A DNA stretch of 17,925 nt from SURF-25 sp040754255. GTDB taxonomy: Bacteria > Omnitrophota > Gorgyraeia > Gygaellales > Profunditerraquicolaceae. The translations under genes were made by a program, and so were the position numbers. This document shows, one piece after another, positions 14,781 to 17,925 of this stretch (within the stretch, counting starts at the first letter, position 1; every line of letters begins with the position of its first letter). The notes under the pieces were generated by a model, which worked only from the letters and a program-made list of their open reading frames with translations, ran no database searches and was not told the origin of the DNA. Where the stretch lies: assembly GCA_040754255.1 (NCBI GenBank), contig JBFMDA010000029.1, positions 1 through 17,925 on the forward strand. Reading direction: 5' to 3'.

Positions 14781-15710
14781 ATGGATACCCCACTACGCGT
14801 TGCGGTAATCGGCACAGGCTACCTCGGAAGCCTGCACGCAAAGACCTATAAGGAAATGGCGGGCTGCCAGCTGCAGGCGGTCTGCGATATAGACAGAGAC
14901 CGCCTCAGCGCTATTGCCAATGCCTTAGGCGTTAAAGGATACGATGATTACCGGCAGCTGCTGGGAAAAGTCGATGCGGTCAGTATCGCAGTCCCCACAA
15001 AGCTGCACTATGCAATCGCAAAGGAATTTATCAGCAACGGTGCCCACTGCCTGGTCGAAAAACCATTCACGATCAACCTGAAAGAGGCTGATGCGCTTAT
15101 TGCCCTCTCCCGCAAGAAATCCGTGCTCCTCCAAGTCGGGCATATCGAACGCTTCAACTCCGCTTTTGGGGCCACGTTAAAACTCATACGCGTACCAAAG
15201 TTCATCGAGTGCCACAGGCTTAGCCCTTTCCCCAACCGATCGCTGGACGTAGGCGCAGTGCTCGATATCATGATCCACGATATTGATATCGTGCTGGGGC
15301 TCGTTGCGCAACCGGTAAAAAAGATTGAAGCGGTCGGGGTCAATGTGTTGACGCAATTTGAAGATATTGCCAATGCCAGACTTACCTTCAAAAACGGCTG
15401 CGTTGCCAACCTTACGGCAAGCCGCGTTTCCGACGAAGTGATGCGTAAAATCAGGATCTTTCAGGAAGATACCTATATATCGCTCGATTACAAAGAAGCC
15501 AAGGCCTCGGTGTATAAAAAGACGGGGGCAGCGATTGTCAAAGAAGACCTACCGATCGAAAAAGAACAACCGCTTCAAAAAGAGCTGGAATCATTCCTCG
15601 ACTGCATCCGTTCCCGGCGAAAACCGCTGGTATCCGGGGAAGTAGCCAGGGACGCACTGGCAGTAGCCCTTACCATCCAAGCACAGATATGGAAAAAAAG
15701 TTGCATATAA
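14781..15710 (+). CDS. Gfo/Idh/MocA oxidoreductase, lipid A-associated (GnnA-like)
   Basis: This is an NAD(P)-dependent sugar oxidoreductase of 309 residues. The Rossmann motif is VAVIGTGYLGSLHA (7-20). EKP at 93-95 (LVEKPFTI) is the family's conserved lysine motif. LDIMIHDIDI (161-170) supplies the active-site His/Asp pair near H166. The C-terminal alpha/beta domain covers about 125-309. It overlaps lpxB by 22 bp, and in several Gram-negative groups a member of this family sits beside lpxB. One such enzyme, GnnA, oxidises UDP-GlcNAc at C3 on the way to 2,3-diamino-glucose lipid A. Its aminotransferase partner GnnB is not in the window, so the substrate is inference. No ribosome site precedes the ATG. 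Confidence 0.85.
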   Translation: MDTPLRVAVIGTGYLGSLHAKTYKEMAGCQLQAVCDIDRDRLSAIANALGVKGYDDYRQLLGKVDAVSIAVPTKLHYAIAKEFISNGAHCLVEKPFTINLKEADALIALSRKKSVLLQVGHIERFNSAFGATLKLIRVPKFIECHRLSPFPNRSLDVGAVLDIMIHDIDIVLGLVAQPVKKIEAVGVNVLTQFEDIANARLTFKNGCVANLTASRVSDEVMRKIRIFQEDTYISLDYKEAKASVYKKTGAAIVKEDLPIEKEQPLQKELESFLDCIRSRRKPLVSGEVARDALAVALTIQAQIWKKSCI

Positions 15711-16822
15711 TGATCGTCTGCGGCGAAGTTTCAGGCGACCTCCACGCCTCAATGCTCGCCGAAGCCATAAAGGAGATTTCCCCCGATGCCGTCATCTCAG
15801 GCATAGGAGGCGCTTTCTTGCGCTCAACCGGAGCCCGCCTCTATTACGATATCAAAGACCTTGCGGTGATGGGTTTTTTTGATGTACTCAAGAAATTGCC
15901 CCGTTTCGTTGCACTCAAAAAACTCATTATGAAAAAAATTGACGAAGAAAAACCAGACGCATTGATTTTCGTCGATTTCTCGGGTTTTAATCTACGGGTT
16001 GCGAAAGCCGTCAATAGGCGCATCAGGTGTTTTTATTATGTCAGCCCTCAGGTATGGGCATCTAGGCCGGGCAGGGTAAAAACGATACAAAAATACATCC
16101 ATACAATGATCGTGCTTTTTAAATTTGAGGAGGAATTCTACAAGGCGCGCGGAGTCGACGCAACCTTTGTCGGACACCCCTTCCTGGATATCGTAAAGCC
16201 TACCATGGCAAGAGTAGATTTCTTCCATACCTTTGCGCTCCCCGAAGGAAAACACATCATTACCCTCCTGCCCGGCTCACGAAAACAGGAAATCCGCAAT
16301 ATCCTTCCGGTAATGATACACGCAGCGAGGCGTTTGAATAAAAGGATACCGAACCTGCAGTTTGTAATCGTCAAATCGCCGCAGCTTGACTGGGAGCTCT
16401 ACGGCCGCGTAATCGAATCGCCCGGCATCGATTTACACATCGTCGAAGGAAGACCCTACGACTGTATCCAGTATGCCGATTTTTGCCTTATCGCTTCAGG
16501 CACGGCAACGCTGGAAGCAGCAATCTTAAAAAAGCCATTCTGTGTGGTGTATAAGACCAACCTGCTTAATTACCTCCTTTACCGCCCGCTTATTACCGTA
16601 CCTTACATCAGCATAGTGAATATACTGGCTAAAAAAAGAATAGTCGCGGAATTTATCCAATTCCGCGCCTCTGGCCGCCTTATTGCGCGCCATGCCGCCC
16701 GCATACTCAAAGACCCTGCCCATATAACCGCGCTGCAAACCGAACTGGGCAATATATCCTGCCTGCTCGGAGAAAAAGGAGCAGCCTTGCGCGCTGCAAG
16801 GGTAATCGTAGAATCCCTGTAA
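15689..16822 (+). CDS. lpxB: Lipid-A-disaccharide synthase (GT19)
   Basis: LpxB joins UDP-2,3-diacylglucosamine and lipid X to make the lipid A disaccharide at the inner membrane. The 377 residues are normal length. Near the N-terminus CGEVSGDLHA (11-20) is diagnostic. FVDFSGFN (94-101) holds the conserved catalytic-region aspartate. SPQVWASRPGRV (119-130) and TFVGHPFLD (159-167) follow, and LLPGSRKQEI and ASGTATLEAA form the C-terminal UDP-sugar site. The start codon lies inside the preceding oxidoreductase gene without a clear ribosome site, so translation is probably coupled. An in-frame ATG seven codons later is a fallback. The gene ends 26 bp from the convergent protease gene, with no clear terminator between. 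Confidence 0.97.
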   Translation: MEKKLHIMIVCGEVSGDLHASMLAEAIKEISPDAVISGIGGAFLRSTGARLYYDIKDLAVMGFFDVLKKLPRFVALKKLIMKKIDEEKPDALIFVDFSGFNLRVAKAVNRRIRCFYYVSPQVWASRPGRVKTIQKYIHTMIVLFKFEEEFYKARGVDATFVGHPFLDIVKPTMARVDFFHTFALPEGKHIITLLPGSRKQEIRNILPVMIHAARRLNKRIPNLQFVIVKSPQLDWELYGRVIESPGIDLHIVEGRPYDCIQYADFCLIASGTATLEAAILKKPFCVVYKTNLLNYLLYRPLITVPYISIVNILAKKRIVAEFIQFRASGRLIARHAARILKDPAHITALQTELGNISCLLGEKGAALRAARVIVESL

Positions 16823-16848
16823 CAGGCCAGCACTAATCAAACGGATAG

Positions 16849-17925
16849 TTAGACTGCTTTTAGGAATGCGCGTGCCAGCGTAATACGTTCGTCAATGGGG
16901 GGATGGTCGAAAAAGAAGAATTTTACCAGTGGATGGGGATTTTTATCGGAGAGGTTTTGGGTTGAAAGCTTGCCGAGCATCGAAATAAAGGCCTGCGCCA
17001 ATCCGGTTGCCTCTAGCGCCACGCTATCTGCGTGACGCTCCATGCGTCGGCTTATGAAGTTTGTGAAAGGTTGAGTAAGAAAATTAAACAACGCTAGCCA
17101 CGTAAGAATAATCGGCAGCGCCGCTACGTCACCCAGCGACGCAAACCCAAAGAATGCCAACACGTAGCTGTTGCCTATAAAAACCAGGTAAGAAAATGCG
17201 AGAATGAGGATTGCCCCGACCATAATCATTTTGCGCATGTGCCCCAACTTATGGTGCGCAAACTCATGGGCCAGGATAACCAGAATCTCCTCTTGCGAAT
17301 AACGCTCTTGCAGGGTATCTGCCAAAAGCACACGCCTCGTTTTTCCCATCCCCAAGAAGGCCGCATTGGCCTTGTGCGTCACTTTACTAAAATTTATTTC
17401 AAATACCTCAAGTGGCCCTATCCCCATTCCGCGGGCAAGATCACCAATCCTTCCCGTAAGGTTTTCGTCGCGGTAGCGCGTATGGGCAAAAAATAAAGGC
17501 AGGATGGCTACCGGCGTAATCTTCGTAAGGATGATCCCGGAAAAAATCCAGAATAAAGAAAACGTAAACCACCAACTCGCGGGAAAGAAATTATAGAAGA
17601 GATGAAATACCTCCGTATATACAAGGGCAATCAGACAGAAGATAAGCGAGGATTTTAAGTGGTCAAAAAACCATGGCAGCGGCCTTTGGTTGGAGAGGGA
17701 AAAACGGTGTTCTAATATAAAGGAACGGTAGCACACAAGCGGAAACTCAAAGACCCAGTACGCTAAATAGGCTCCCAAAAAATAAAGAGGGACTGCCACA
17801 TAGGTATTGACAGCCAGCGAACGTGCGTATAGCGCAAAACGTTGCGACCAGCCCGAAGCAACAAATAATAACAGGATTGAGACTGTATAACAGATGCCGA
17901 GTATTTCTAGAATATAGATAAGGCG
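16849..17925 (-). CDS. M48 family (Ste24/CAAX-protease-like) membrane metallopeptidase, N-terminus beyond window
   Basis: This is a zinc metallopeptidase of the Ste24 branch of M48. The frame is open to the right edge, so the visible 358 residues lack the true start. A GTG at 17799 sits inside a membrane segment and is unlikely to be the start. EHRFSLSNQ (about 72-80 of the fragment) is the Ste24 family motif. The zinc site is HEFAHHKLGH (H220, E221, H224), with third ligand E296 in RRMERHAD. Several hydrophobic helices flank it: two at the fragment start, then about 92-105, 114-145, 232-252 and 268-285. Bacterial members are thought to act in membrane protein quality control. Full-length relatives have about 410 residues. 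The gene is convergent with lpxB. Confidence 0.93.
   Translation of the reverse strand, partial: RLIYILEILGICYTVSILLLFVASGWSQRFALYARSLAVNTYVAVPLYFLGAYLAYWVFEFPLVCYRSFILEHRFSLSNQRPLPWFFDHLKSSLIFCLIALVYTEVFHLFYNFFPASWWFTFSLFWIFSGIILTKITPVAILPLFFAHTRYRDENLTGRIGDLARGMGIGPLEVFEINFSKVTHKANAAFLGMGKTRRVLLADTLQERYSQEEILVILAHEFAHHKLGHMRKMIMVGAILILAFSYLVFIGNSYVLAFFGFASLGDVAALPIILTWLALFNFLTQPFTNFISRRMERHADSVALEATGLAQAFISMLGKLSTQNLSDKNPHPLVKFFFFDHPPIDERITLARAFLKAV

Noticed and set aside
16785..16801. Inverted repeat CCTTGC-GCGCT-GCAAGG near the end of lpxB as a terminator
   Set aside because: It lies inside the coding sequence and is not followed by a T-tract in either direction.
1..17925. CRISPR array, tRNA or rRNA, insertion sequence or prophage remnants
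   Set aside because: No repeated spacers, cloverleaf-like sequences, transposase motifs or terminal repeats were seen. Housekeeping genes fill the window almost completely.

Overview
The window reads as a piece of chromosome from a Gram-negative (LPS-making) and probably anaerobic bacterium, with roughly balanced G+C by eye. It is gene-dense, with no phage, transposon, tRNA, rRNA or CRISPR signal. Almost every gene has a recognisable family. The mix is a full Kdo pathway, Lpt/MsbA export, a trigger factor without its PPIase domain, a class V aminotransferase paired with SerA, and a NifV-like or Re-citrate-synthase-like enzyme. It would fit a candidate phylum such as Omnitrophota or a deep Desulfobacterota-like lineage. 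That placement is inference only; no marker gene settles it.

Layout: a long run of genes is read on the minus strand, from about 12.75 kb down to the left edge. In transcription order it is hldA (heptose kinase), kdsB, kdsA, kdsD/kpsF, kdsC, an lptC-lptA fusion, lptB, tig, clpP, a class V aminotransferase, serA, a secreted UshA-like/thioredoxin protein, and a homocitrate/Re-citrate synthase-like gene cut by the window edge. Gaps are at most about 50 bp and several genes overlap, so this is probably one long operon. A sigma70-like promoter is visible just upstream of hldA. msbA lies upstream on the same strand with its own promoter.

msbA is divergent from a plus-strand pair, a Gfo/Idh/MocA oxidoreductase (GnnA-like) and lpxB. 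The 121-bp divergent spacer holds a strong promoter candidate in each direction. The plus-strand one has a perfect 7-bp inverted repeat filling its -35/-10 spacer and would give a leaderless or nearly leaderless mRNA. At the right edge, convergent to lpxB, is an M48/Ste24 membrane protease whose N-terminus lies outside the window.

Together the genes make the Kdo/heptose inner core (hldA, kdsDACB), build the lipid A disaccharide (lpxB plus the oxidoreductase), flip it (MsbA) and carry it to the outer membrane (LptB, LptC-A). Envelope and protein quality control (tig, clpP, Ste24) and serine synthesis (serA plus aminotransferase) are linked in cis. The least ordinary items are the secreted protein that looks like a metallophosphoesterase stripped of its metal ligands and fused to two thioredoxin folds, the PPIase-less trigger factor, the LptC-LptA fusion, and the operator-like palindrome in the GnnA/LpxB promoter.
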